DNA of 64,000 nucleotides from positions 124,001 to 188,000 of the forward strand of contig MVRC01000013.1 in NCBI GenBank assembly GCA_002067865.1. The letters are read 5' to 3'. The notes beneath the pieces are model-generated. The model did no database searches. It saw only the letters and a list, made by a program, of their open reading frames with translations, and had not been told where the DNA came from. This document shows, one piece after another, positions 16,670-26,635 of this stretch. The translations under genes were made by a program, and so were the position numbers. This DNA is from Methanomassiliicoccales archaeon PtaU1.Bin124 (lineage in GTDB: Archaea; Thermoplasmatota; Thermoplasmata; Methanomassiliicoccales; UBA472). Numbering within the stretch: position 1 is the stretch's first letter; each line of letters opens with the position of its first letter.

Positions 16670-17167
16670 ATGATTATCGAAGGAAACACCGTGCTATATG
16701 GGTCACTGAAAATCGGTATCGGATTCGGTTTGGTCGGGGGGATCGTTGGGACCATCCTAATGGATATGGTCATGATGATCACCTTCGTGATCGCAGGTCA
16801 GCCCGCGGACATATTCTTCACTGCTGTCGGCGAGAAATTTGGGGATGGTGCCCTGGTCGGTCTGGCAATTCACAATCTTATAGGCCTCACCGGAGGATTG
16901 GTCTTCTCCCTATCGGTGTTGAGCATCGAGGCACTTCAGATCGACAGCGTGCGGAAAGGACTCAAATTGGGTCTTGCCGCTGGAGCTGTCACGATCCCGC
17001 TCGGTTGTATCCCATTGGCCATCTGGTTGGGGGAACCGATCTTGGTCGTGGTCGCCTTCTCGATGATACCCCACCTGGTCTGGGGTACGGTGGTGGGATG
17101 GACGCTCGGGTATGGTCTTCTTTCTTACGAACATAAAATTGAGAAAAGGACAAGGTCCGAGGGATAG
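16670..17167 (+). CDS. Four-helix membrane protein, unknown
   Basis: A 165-residue integral membrane protein with four predicted helices: IGFGLVGGIVGTILMDMVMM, IHNLIGLTGGLVFSLSV, LGLAAGAVTIPLGCIPLAI and AFSMIPHLVWGTVVGWTLG, with a short basic tail. The second helix starts with a conserved-looking H-N-L-x-G. I do not recognise a family. It converges with the MFS exporter gene 40 bases downstream. No ribosome site is clear, so a leaderless or weakly translated mRNA is possible. Confidence 0.6.
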   Translation: MIIEGNTVLYGSLKIGIGFGLVGGIVGTILMDMVMMITFVIAGQPADIFFTAVGEKFGDGALVGLAIHNLIGLTGGLVFSLSVLSIEALQIDSVRKGLKLGLAAGAVTIPLGCIPLAIWLGEPILVVVAFSMIPHLVWGTVVGWTLGYGLLSYEHKIEKRTRSEG

Positions 17168-17207
17168 ATCCCCGGCCCCTCAAGAGTGAAAAATCATTTT
17201 CTGCACA

Positions 17208-18806
<1,599 letters not shown>

Positions 18807-18855
18807 TCAGGATCTCTTCCGGTCTTTCCTCGCTCTCTGTTCTTTCGTAGCCGAT

Positions 18856-19125
18856 TCAATAGACTCGCTTCACCATCTTCTGGTACTCAGCCTCGGTCAT
18901 CTTGTCGAACCACTTCGATTGCCGAAAGAGGGCCAGCCAGTGCGATATCACACCCAACCCCCAGAAGAACATGACGAACAGGAACCATGGGAATCCCCCG
19001 CCACCGTTCCACCACAGTACGACCAGCAATGCGTTCACTATCAGATACAGCCCCAGGTCCGAATAGAAATCGACCTTGGCCTCGGCCTTCTTCCTGGCGC
19101 GGATATACAGTTCCTCGTCTTCCAT
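18856..19125 (-). CDS. 2TM domain protein
   Basis: An 89-residue protein with two membrane helices (LGLYLIVNALLVVLWW and FPWFLFVMFFWGLGVISHWLAL) after a charged N-terminus that begins EELYIRARKKAEAKVDFY. This is the layout of the 2TM family, often found attached to, or next to, histidine kinases and transporters. It lies 58 bases upstream of the MFS exporter and 3 bases after the frameshifted small gene, so all three probably form one operon. The GGGGG before the ATG provides the ribosome site. Function unknown. Confidence 0.75.
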   Translation of the reverse strand: MEDEELYIRARKKAEAKVDFYSDLGLYLIVNALLVVLWWNGGGGFPWFLFVMFFWGLGVISHWLALFRQSKWFDKMTEAEYQKMVKRVY

Positions 19126-19128
19126 GTC

Positions 19129-19301
19129 TTATACCCCCTTCCTCGCTGCCCTCCCCCTGGCGAAGACGTTCATGATGGCGCAGATGGTCCTGTTGAACGG
19201 GCAGATTCCGGCGTATCGATAGGTGCCGTCATCGTTGCGGTGCCATCTTCCCTTGCGGGCAGGTTTCTTCTCTTCATCCAGATCGTTTTTATTTCCTTCA
19301 T
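19129..19301 (-). pseudogene. Small gene with apparent one-base frameshift
   Basis: From ATG at 19301 the frame starts MKEIK and then diverges. The frame one base off continues with a sensible sequence (KPARKGRWHRNDDGTYRYAG, then a CPFNRTIC segment and a basic tail) ending at TAA 19129, three bases before the 2TM gene start. This second frame has no ordinary start of its own, as a TGA immediately precedes it. One extra A in the A5 run at 19286-19290 would join them into a 57-residue protein. So it is either a broken gene, a sequencing error in a homopolymer, or slippage. Confidence 0.45.
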
Positions 19302-19491
19302 CTCACTTCACATCTCCATCGGCGCTTCCTTGCGCTAAAACTAGGATGAAAGGGAGGTGATATGAGGGGGTGTTCCTTGCAAATGATGAAAAATGGCTCC
19401 CGGACAATCAAGGATTACCCTTTTTCATCTCGCCGATGCAAAATTAGGGTAGTGGTCGATCGATCCTACGATGCCTGGATAGAAAAAAGCC

Positions 19492-20439
19492 CTATCTCAT
19501 TGGTATTTGAACGGTCACCTTTGACGCTCGCTCGCGCAAAAGTGTATCTCGCCAGGTTTCGAATGACCATTGGTCGTGAACGATGCCCGACCTGACATCG
19601 GCCACCATGCTCTCTGATTTTAGTGACGTGATGAGGTCGCTGTGCTTTCCGACGGTCGGCGCCCAGCAATATCCGCACACCTGGTCCATTATGTTGCTAT
19701 GGATGAAGGTCAAGATGAACGTGGCCCCGTATCTTTTTTTGATCTGATTGATGAACTCGGTCCTGTCGCACCCTGGCTTCAGCCCTATCCTAACTATGAA
19801 GGTAGCTCCGGCGGTCCTGGCCGGGTCCCAATTCAGTTCGTATTGGACCGACCCTTCCTGCTCCATCATTTCCAGGTGATATCTGGCGGTCTTTGGAGTG
19901 ATATTAATCTCGTCGGCCAGGTCTATGATCGGTTTGCGCGCGTTTTGATGGAGCGCGTTGATGATGCGATAATCAAGTTGGGTTAGTTTTCGATCACCTG
20001 TGAACTCCCTCTCCAGGGGCTCGGTGCCTACCAGCACTTTCATTGATATGGTGACACTGGGGCGGGACATCTTCAAGATCTTCGCGATGTTCTCCGCAGT
20101 AGGTCCTAGGTCCTCAATGCTCCTTAGGATCAATGTCAACGATGTTAGATTCGCAGCAGATGTCAAAACAGACGAAACCGACCCGTTCTTTTTGAGCTGG
20201 TCAAGTGATCCTTCCAATATGGCGCATTCACAAACGCCGTCGAGCTGAGCCCCTACGGCTCCCAGGTAGCTCCTGGAAATACTTGCAGTGAACCCCTTGA
20301 TGACCCCTTGATCCACCAATGATTGCATTCTCCGATGGACAATGGCCACGCCTATCCCCAGCTTATCTGCGATGTCTCGCTGGGGGAGCCTCGAATTGGC
20401 CATCAATAATTGGCAGATCTGCAGATCGATTTCGTCCAT
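19492..20439 (-). CDS. Lrp/AsnC-like regulator with two DNA-binding domains
   Basis: A 315-residue protein with two AsnC-type winged helices. The first is at residues 1-55 (DLQICQLLMANSRLPQRDIA, then the IGVAIVHRRMQSLVDQGVIKG recognition region). The second is around 160-215 (LDYRIINALHQNARKPIIDL, then ITPKTARYHLEMMEQEGSV). An effector-like alpha-beta region follows each, with C-terminal cysteines in QVCGYCWAP. Archaeal regulators of this shape sense small molecules or metals. The start at 20439 (MDEIDLQ) lies about 25 bases after a TATA-like TTTTTACA, so leaderless; the frame is open to 20541. No operon partner. Confidence 0.8.
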   Translation of the reverse strand: MDEIDLQICQLLMANSRLPQRDIADKLGIGVAIVHRRMQSLVDQGVIKGFTASISRSYLGAVGAQLDGVCECAILEGSLDQLKKNGSVSSVLTSAANLTSLTLILRSIEDLGPTAENIAKILKMSRPSVTISMKVLVGTEPLEREFTGDRKLTQLDYRIINALHQNARKPIIDLADEINITPKTARYHLEMMEQEGSVQYELNWDPARTAGATFIVRIGLKPGCDRTEFINQIKKRYGATFILTFIHSNIMDQVCGYCWAPTVGKHSDLITSLKSESMVADVRSGIVHDQWSFETWRDTLLRERASKVTVQIPMR

Positions 20440-20672
20440 TCCATGATATGTAGCATCGTCGGTGTAAAAAGATGTGTGCCGGGGTGGCAGCATGGTATTT
20501 CCATCTGATGGCATAATGCGAAGGAATGTTAAATGAAACATACTCTAGAGAAACGGTCAATCCCATCAGGTGAATGATCTGGCCATCGTCTTATTCTAGC
20601 AATCGACGATGAATCTATATGGTCATCTTCAGGCAAACCTTTTTAATCAACCCCTCCGTTCGGTGTCGCTAG

Positions 20673-20759
20673 GCAGGGGTAGCCAAGCCTGGCCAACGGC
20701 GCTAGATTGAGGGTCTAGTCCTTAGTGGTCCGTGCGTTCAAATCGCACCTCCTGCACCA
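20673..20759 (+). tRNA. tRNA-Leu (GAG anticodon)
   Basis: Acceptor stem GCAGGGG pairs with CTCCTGC. The anticodon stem CTAGA/TCTAG encloses loop TTGAGGG, giving anticodon GAG for CTC/CTT leucine codons. A long variable arm and the T-arm GTGCGTTCAAATCGCAC confirm a class II tRNA. CCA is encoded at 20757-20759. TTTTTAATC about 30 bases upstream is the likely TATA box. No intron. Confidence 0.96.
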
Positions 20760-20787
20760 CTTTTCACCATTCTTCTTCAGGACGAGG

Positions 20788-21384
20788 TCATCGCTCCTTC
20801 AGCTTCGGTGAGGCGACCAAATAACCGCCGAACACCATCATCCAGATCATCGCTGGGAAGGCGATCATCCTCTCGGCGCCCCCATGGCCTATGCTTCCAG
20901 CGACATCGATCGAGCCGCCGTCGACCAATATCATGATCGGGACGAAGATGAGGCCGATAAGTCCAGCTGCCAGAGAGGCGTACTTCAGGAAACCGTTCGA
21001 AAGTTGGCCAATGACGATCGCCTCGATGTTGATGAACACGAATGCGAACAGGGCGAACAGACCGTGCAGGCCGATAGGACTGTCAAGCGGGATGAGACCA
21101 GCGCCGATGGCGCCAATGCCGGCCAGAATCATGATCGTGAAGTTCTTCTTAGACGGGATGACCAGATAGAGCGCATATCCCGAAAGGATGTTGAACACGC
21201 CCACGCCCATCAAAGAGAGATTGAAGACCAATCTGGTCTGATCGATCGTTCCCAGGTCGCTGATCGCGTTGTTATGCATGCTGTAACCCGGCGCTATCGA
21301 TTCGCACAGCATCAGCAGCAGCATGAACTGCGCCGACGCGAGCGCCAACAGATACCCTGCCCAAGTCTTTCCCCCGAACCTCAT
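20788..21384 (-). CDS. DUF998 family membrane protein
   Basis: A 198-residue protein with about six membrane helices and the DUF998 pattern: a first helix followed by CESIAPGYSMHNNAISDLG, then LVFNLSLMGVGVFNILSGY, and later LGIPLDSP-like loops. The family is widespread and of unknown function, possibly lipid- or stress-linked. ATG at 21384 is preferred because GGTGGAG lies five bases upstream; an ATG at 21405 is in frame. It stands alone, converging with the tRNA-Leu gene. Confidence 0.82.
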   Translation of the reverse strand: MRFGGKTWAGYLLALASAQFMLLLMLCESIAPGYSMHNNAISDLGTIDQTRLVFNLSLMGVGVFNILSGYALYLVIPSKKNFTIMILAGIGAIGAGLIPLDSPIGLHGLFALFAFVFINIEAIVIGQLSNGFLKYASLAAGLIGLIFVPIMILVDGGSIDVAGSIGHGGAERMIAFPAMIWMMVFGGYLVASPKLKER

Positions 21385-21644
21385 CGACTCCACCTTCCCC
21401 GTCATTTATCGGCAATGATAATAAATGATTTCACCCCGAATGATCGAACAGATCAACTATTTCCATTGAAAAATCGACTTATTTTCACAGCTTCGAATTT
21501 TTATCATTGTCGATTCTGGATAATCAGTTCGGAGCCCTTTTTATGTCCCTCCCCCTTACTTTAACAAAATCAGAGGATGCACATGTCATTTAGGTTCCTT
21601 TTATCTCGGGGGGAAAGGGCCTGAACCAAGCGGAGTTCGGCATC

Positions 21645-22262
21645 ATGGCGCTGCTGCTAGACACAGCGGTGTTCATGGCATTGATCGGCTACGTCATCGG
21701 GCGAGGCAACGAGGGCGGACAGCTGGCGCTTTGGGAGAAGGCCGGGTTGATATTCATGGTCACCATCCTGACCGCGCCGCTCATCATCAACGGCTATTTC
21801 AGCCAGATAACGGTCGGCGCAGTGCTCTTGGCGCTCGTGGTCATCGCCACCGTCCTTCTCATCGGCACCGACGCCTGGTGGGAAGCGAAGCACAAGCTGC
21901 GCCGCATGCACCGTCCGGTCGTCGAATCATACATGCTTTCACTGGGCGACCTCGGTCTGCAGATGGACGACAGCGTTCCCAACGCCGAGAAGGGCATGGT
22001 CTGGGTGTACGCTCACAACTCCGGCAAGGGGAAGGCCAAGGCGGTCCGCATCGACACCAACATCCCGGACACGATGGTCTTCTCTCAGGTCTGGCAGGAC
22101 GGCATGATATCCAGGAACATCGACGTCCTCGCTCCGGAACTGCCGGTCTGCATCGGCGTGGTTCGAACGCCGCAGCGGAGCGATGAGCAGTACTGGATAT
22201 CCTTCGAGTACCAATCCGAGTCCGAGGTCAGCTACCGCGAGCGATACGAGCTGGTAATCTGA
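21645..22262 (+). CDS. Membrane protein with soluble C-terminal domain, unknown
   Basis: A 205-residue protein. Three hydrophobic stretches occupy the first 80 residues (LLLDTAVFMALIGYVIG, AGLIFMVTILTAPLIING and VGAVLLALVVIATVLLIG). The remaining 120 residues form a soluble beta-rich domain with AEKGMVWVYAHNSGKGKAKA and a YWISFEYQSESEVSY segment, which looks like an extracellular or cytoplasmic immunoglobulin-like fold. No family recognised. GGAG lies upstream of the ATG. It ends 83 bases before the KaiC/GvpD-like gene but has no clear operon link. Confidence 0.6.
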   Translation: MALLLDTAVFMALIGYVIGRGNEGGQLALWEKAGLIFMVTILTAPLIINGYFSQITVGAVLLALVVIATVLLIGTDAWWEAKHKLRRMHRPVVESYMLSLGDLGLQMDDSVPNAEKGMVWVYAHNSGKGKAKAVRIDTNIPDTMVFSQVWQDGMISRNIDVLAPELPVCIGVVRTPQRSDEQYWISFEYQSESEVSYRERYELVI

Positions 22263-22345
22263 CGAGATTACCATTTGCTGCAACTGACCTCGAAACATAC
22301 TTAAGTCCACATGACCGGTTATATGAGATACGCAGAGGTCTCTGA

Positions 22346-23866
22346 ATGAACGAGTCGCAGAGGAGCATCCCGCAGGAACTGGAATCGTTCTTCTCCTCCC
22401 CCGGCGGCCACTCCTTGGTGGTTCGGGGGGAAGCAGGTACTGGCAAGACCACCCTGGCACTGCACATCATAGAGACCATGTCGACCTACGACCGCTGCTT
22501 CTATTTCTCCACCCGCGTCTCCGATTACCTGTTGCTGAGGCAGTTCCCCTGGCTCGGGGGCAGCCTGTACGGCGAGGACCTGGACGAATGGATCAAGAAC
22601 CAATCCTCCTGGTACGAGGAGCTGCAGCGCACCTACGAGCAGGATAGGAAGGAGAAGATGCTCAAGGGCGAAGGCTCCACGCTGGACGAGGGCCTGAACT
22701 CGCTAAGAAGGTCGTTCGTGGAGAAGTCCCGCGGCACTGGGTCGTTGCGGGACGAGAAGGGCGTCATCCTGGAGGAACTGGAGAAGGTCTACCATACCGT
22801 CAGGGACGCACTGCCGAACCGCTCGCTCATCGTGATCGACAGCCTCGATGCCTTGGCAGAGAAGTACGACCGCAGCAACGGCGACATCATACGCGTTCTG
22901 CAGAAGGACCTGGTGGAAAGCTACGGCTGCAACCTGGTCTACATCCTGGAGAACAACGACCGGGCGCTCGACTACCTGGGCGACGGCGTCATCGTGCTGG
23001 AGACGGGCGAGTTGCGCTCCCGTGTCGTCAGGCAGATGCGCATCACCAAGCTACGCGCTCAGGCCATCAAGCAGTCCCGCTACCTCTACACATTGAACGG
23101 AGGGCGCGTCAAGGCGTTCCCCAACATCGGCGAAACGAACTTCCTGGAGAAGGTGCGCTGGCGCCGCCTGCCCGATAAGAACGGCAGGACCTCCTTCGGC
23201 TGGTCCGAGCTGGACCGCATCACCTCGGGCGGGGTGGAGAAGGGCGGCCTGGCCATCATAGAACTGGGCGCGCACGTCCCGACCTCCTTCATCGAGATGA
23301 TCGAGCGTTCGCTCGTGGCGAACTTCGTGTCGCACAATCGGGGCGTGCTGTGGGTGCCGCTGAAGAAGGCGTCGGCGGAGATCGCGCGCAGCAAGCTCGT
23401 CGGATCGCTTGACGGACCGGCGGTCGACAAGCACGTCCGCATTCTCGAGGTCGCCTCCCAAGTGGACCGTTCGCCGGCCCCATACTGTTTCCAGGTGGAG
23501 GGCGCCGATGCCTCGGTCGACCTGAAGTGGAAGAACCTCACCTATAGCCTGGACGGTTCGGCCTCACCATTCCTCTCATTGATCGGTTTTGACACCATGG
23601 AATCATTGTACGGCGAGGGGGTGGCGGACCAGATGGCCGATCACCTTTCCTCCATCAGGCGGCACATGGGCGTGTTCGTCGGGATCGTCTCCCAGTCCAC
23701 CCGGTCCACCCAGAGGCTGGCCGATATCGCCAACCTCTATGTCAAGGTGGAGCGCAGCGGCGGCGGCCTCATCGTCTATGGGGAGGAGCCGTTCACCGAA
23801 TGCAACGTGCTCAGCGTCGAGGGCTTCGACGACTCGATCGTCACTAAACTGGTGCCGATGCTCTGA
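22346..23866 (+). CDS. KaiC/GvpD-like P-loop ATPase with degenerate second half
   Basis: A 506-residue protein of the RecA/KaiC group. The first half has a good Walker A (GEAGTGKTT, 28-36) and Walker B (SLIVIDSLDAL near 155). The second half repeats the fold (SFGWSELDRITSGGVEKGG, SLIGFDTMESLYG) but lacks the GKT loop, so it is probably structural. The layout resembles GvpD, a regulator of gas-vesicle genes in haloarchaea, and other archaeal GvpD-like signalling proteins. No gas-vesicle genes are present. Ribosome site AGAGGT precedes the ATG. It may act in the chemotaxis-type signalling encoded nearby; this is inference from position. Confidence 0.78.
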   Translation: MNESQRSIPQELESFFSSPGGHSLVVRGEAGTGKTTLALHIIETMSTYDRCFYFSTRVSDYLLLRQFPWLGGSLYGEDLDEWIKNQSSWYEELQRTYEQDRKEKMLKGEGSTLDEGLNSLRRSFVEKSRGTGSLRDEKGVILEELEKVYHTVRDALPNRSLIVIDSLDALAEKYDRSNGDIIRVLQKDLVESYGCNLVYILENNDRALDYLGDGVIVLETGELRSRVVRQMRITKLRAQAIKQSRYLYTLNGGRVKAFPNIGETNFLEKVRWRRLPDKNGRTSFGWSELDRITSGGVEKGGLAIIELGAHVPTSFIEMIERSLVANFVSHNRGVLWVPLKKASAEIARSKLVGSLDGPAVDKHVRILEVASQVDRSPAPYCFQVEGADASVDLKWKNLTYSLDGSASPFLSLIGFDTMESLYGEGVADQMADHLSSIRRHMGVFVGIVSQSTRSTQRLADIANLYVKVERSGGGLIVYGEEPFTECNVLSVEGFDDSIVTKLVPML

Positions 23867-23920
23867 GCGTCGATCATTCTATTTTTTTGGTATAAAAATT
23901 TGTAAGGTAATGGGTTTGGC

Positions 23921-26212
23921 TCACTTCTTTCTGAGCCCGTTCTGGCCCTGAAGCTGTCCACCGGCGCCCTTCGAGGCCTTCTTCTTGCCCTTGCGCTTGA
24001 AGCCGCCCTTGCGGAACTTCTTCATGTAGATGAACAGTCCGATCACGCAGCCCAGCATGACCAGGCCGACGTAGAAGAACATGCTCTCGAAGATGCCCCA
24101 GAGGAACTTCTCCACCGGCTTCGGAACCGGGACCTCGGCGGTGGTGGCGTTGACGAGTTCGGAGAACTCGCCCGGATCGATGGCGTTGATGGCGCACACC
24201 TTGAAGTAATACGTCACATTGAGCGGCAGGTTCGTGTTGTTCAGGTACGTGTTAATGGTGGTCTTGAAGTAGAACATGGTCTCGTTGCTGAAGCCGCGGT
24301 AGACGTTGTATCCGGAGATGGGCTGGCCGCCGTTGTCCCTGGGCGCATCCCAGCTGAGGTAGATGTAGTCCGCTCCCGCCCTCGCGGTCACGTTCACCGG
24401 CGCATCAGGCACGGTGCCGCTCAGGTGCGGGGTGGCGTAGATACGGTTCGACTGGTCGCTGTAGCCGATGGTGTTGAACGCCCTGACATAGTAGGTGTAG
24501 GACTTCTTGTTCGCCACGGCGGTGTCGTTGTAGCTCGTCATGGCGGTGTCAGCGATCTTCTCGAACGAGCCGGTGTTTCCATTGGCCCGGTAGATGCTGT
24601 AGTACTGGATGACCGTCGTTCCCTGGTCCGCCGGAACATCCCAGCTGAGGTCTACGAACGCATTGCCTTCCAGGAAGGTGACGTTCAGAGGCTGGGTCGG
24701 CGTCTTGCCGGAGGAGATCTTGAGGTAACCGCTCCTAGGCCCCTCTCCAGCGGCGTTCAAGGCGGAGACCTTGTAGTAATATTCCACGCTGATCTCCAAC
24801 CCCGCCACGATGTAGGTGGTGGAATTGGTCGTGCCGATGAACTTCATGGTGTCCAGGGTCAGGCCGCGATAGATGTTGTACGCCACGATGCTGGACCCGC
24901 CATCGTCCAGAGGCGCGTTCCAGTTGAGGATGACGTAGTGGTTCTCCGAATGGCCCGTCAGCTCCAATGGTCTTCCCGGGGTCGTCATCGGGGTGACCGC
25001 GACCGTCTGAGAGGCGCCGATGCCTACGGAGTTCTCGGCCACGATGTAGTAGTAATAGGTCACGCCGTTCTCGACGTCCTCGTCCGTCCAGGTGAGCACG
25101 TCGTTCAAGGTGGCGTGGAGCGCCATGGTGTCGTTGGATAGGCCGCGGTACACCCAATAGCGCACGACGCTGCTGCCGCCATCATCGACCGGATACCAGT
25201 AGAGTATGACGGTCCTGTTGCCAGGGATGGCCGCGTTGATCGAGACATGGGGCTGGCCGTAGGTGTTGGCGAACACCTGGTACGAGATGACGCCGTCCCC
25301 GACCTGGTTGAAGGCCGAGATCTTGTAGTAGTAGGTGGCATCGTCTGTCAGGCCGCGGTCCACATATGTGTTGGCCGGTTCGATCGTTGCGATGATCGTG
25401 AACCCGGTGGAATCGTTGCCGCGGTAGATCTTGTATCCGATGATGGGAGACCCCCCGTTGTCGGCCGGGGTGTTCCATGTGAGGGTGATGTTGCGCACGC
25501 CGTTGAAGGCCTGCAGACCGGTGACGGTACCGGGGACGACGTCGGGCGTGCCGGAAACGGAATCGCTGGCCAGTCCTTCCCCGGCCTGGTTGAATGCGGT
25601 GATGCGATAGCTGTAGGTGGTTCCGATCTCCAGCTTGGAATCGACATACCACAATCTACCGCTGACATTGCCGATCTTGACCCATCCGCCGGATATGGCC
25701 CGGTAGATGTTGTATCCCAGGATCTCAGAGCCGCCGTCGAAATCGGGCGCGCTCCAGGTGACGTTCAGGAACAGGTTGCCCGGCGTTGCCACCGGGAATA
25801 TCGGTCTGTTCGGTACCGACAGCGGCGTGGCGGAGACGATCGCCGAGATGTTACCATCCCCAGCGCCGTTCACCGCCTTTATGCCGTAGTAATAGGTGAC
25901 ACCGTTCACCAGGCCGACGTCCTCGTAGGCGAGGACATTGCCCAATGTGACCAGCAGATGCAGATCGTACGCGTTGACGCCCCGGTACACGCGGTACTCG
26001 GTGATGGCCGAGTCGTTGCTGTAGGCCGGGGCGGTCCACGTGAGCGACACCTTCCCGTTCCCTGCGACCGCTGCGGGTGCGAGGGGGGCGGTGGGCGCTC
26101 CATCGGAAGGGGCAGAGGACACTACGCTAAACATCGGGAGCAGCAGGACCATCAGCACGAAGAGGCTGACCGCCTTGACCGTTATGCTTCTCATGACGCT
26201 CTGGGTTGCCAT
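23921..26212 (-). CDS. Secreted, membrane-anchored protein with seven fibronectin type III repeats
   Basis: A 763-residue surface protein. An N-terminal signal peptide (about 1-35, with a VSLFVLMVLLLPMFSVVSS core) is followed by seven fibronectin-III repeats of about 92 residues. Each has the pattern L-x-W-x-x-P-x-x-x-GG-x-x-I-x-x-Y-x-x-YRG. A membrane helix (FFYVGLVMLGCVIGLFIYMK) and a strongly basic tail end the protein. It is therefore anchored with repeats outside the cell, as for adhesins or S-layer-associated proteins. It has its own TATA (about 26262-26272) and is not part of an operon. Tandem repeats may vary in number between strains. Confidence 0.87.
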   Translation of the reverse strand: MATQSVMRSITVKAVSLFVLMVLLLPMFSVVSSAPSDGAPTAPLAPAAVAGNGKVSLTWTAPAYSNDSAITEYRVYRGVNAYDLHLLVTLGNVLAYEDVGLVNGVTYYYGIKAVNGAGDGNISAIVSATPLSVPNRPIFPVATPGNLFLNVTWSAPDFDGGSEILGYNIYRAISGGWVKIGNVSGRLWYVDSKLEIGTTYSYRITAFNQAGEGLASDSVSGTPDVVPGTVTGLQAFNGVRNITLTWNTPADNGGSPIIGYKIYRGNDSTGFTIIATIEPANTYVDRGLTDDATYYYKISAFNQVGDGVISYQVFANTYGQPHVSINAAIPGNRTVILYWYPVDDGGSSVVRYWVYRGLSNDTMALHATLNDVLTWTDEDVENGVTYYYYIVAENSVGIGASQTVAVTPMTTPGRPLELTGHSENHYVILNWNAPLDDGGSSIVAYNIYRGLTLDTMKFIGTTNSTTYIVAGLEISVEYYYKVSALNAAGEGPRSGYLKISSGKTPTQPLNVTFLEGNAFVDLSWDVPADQGTTVIQYYSIYRANGNTGSFEKIADTAMTSYNDTAVANKKSYTYYVRAFNTIGYSDQSNRIYATPHLSGTVPDAPVNVTARAGADYIYLSWDAPRDNGGQPISGYNVYRGFSNETMFYFKTTINTYLNNTNLPLNVTYYFKVCAINAIDPGEFSELVNATTAEVPVPKPVEKFLWGIFESMFFYVGLVMLGCVIGLFIYMKKFRKGGFKRKGKKKASKGAGGQLQGQNGLRKK

Positions 26213-26635
26213 AGTGTCTTCCTTCTTTCCGCTCTTAGCGAACTATCCGACTGGCGCGATACCTTAAAAACGCTCTTTGCAAAATATCAAACCTGATACT
26301 AATTAATCGAAGCGAGCCAGCGTTCGTCCGGGTTCATCTGCATTTTCGTTCCCCGTAATGATAACTTCACGTTCGTAACATATTCGTGTCATACGTTAGT
26401 GCAGGGTATGTCATCAATACAGATGACGATTTTACAAATAACGTATGACGCTCGGATGAAAAGCTCACAAACGTTCGAGATTATTTGTTCCAGTGGAAAT
26501 GAAGGGGTGAAAAAGAGCATCGAAATGGAATTGAATAAGATCTAGGTCTTTTTCGACCCAGTAAAGATAATTATTTATAGCGAGATATCAATTATGTGTC
26601 TGACAGAGCGTCCGACTACTTAGGAAGGATCACTG
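26213..26635. other. 423-base intergenic region with inverted repeats
   Basis: Gap between the fibronectin-III gene and cheR, both on the minus strand. It holds the fibronectin-III gene's TATA near 26265, an 11-base perfect inverted repeat at 26388-26449, and a plus-strand TATA-like ATTATTTATAG near 26570. No reading frame with a convincing start was found. Confidence 0.6.
26388..26449. repeat. 11-base inverted repeat with 40-base spacer
   Basis: GTCATACGTTA (26388-26398) and its perfect reverse complement TAACGTATGAC (26439-26449). The spacer has a third half-site-like GTATGTCAT. It could be an operator pair or an RNA stem; it lies about 175 bases upstream of the fibronectin-III gene start. 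Confidence 0.5.

Noticed and set aside
20673-20759. tRNA-Leu as an integration site
   Set aside because: No integrase nearby and no repeat of the tRNA 3' end was noticed in the flanks.
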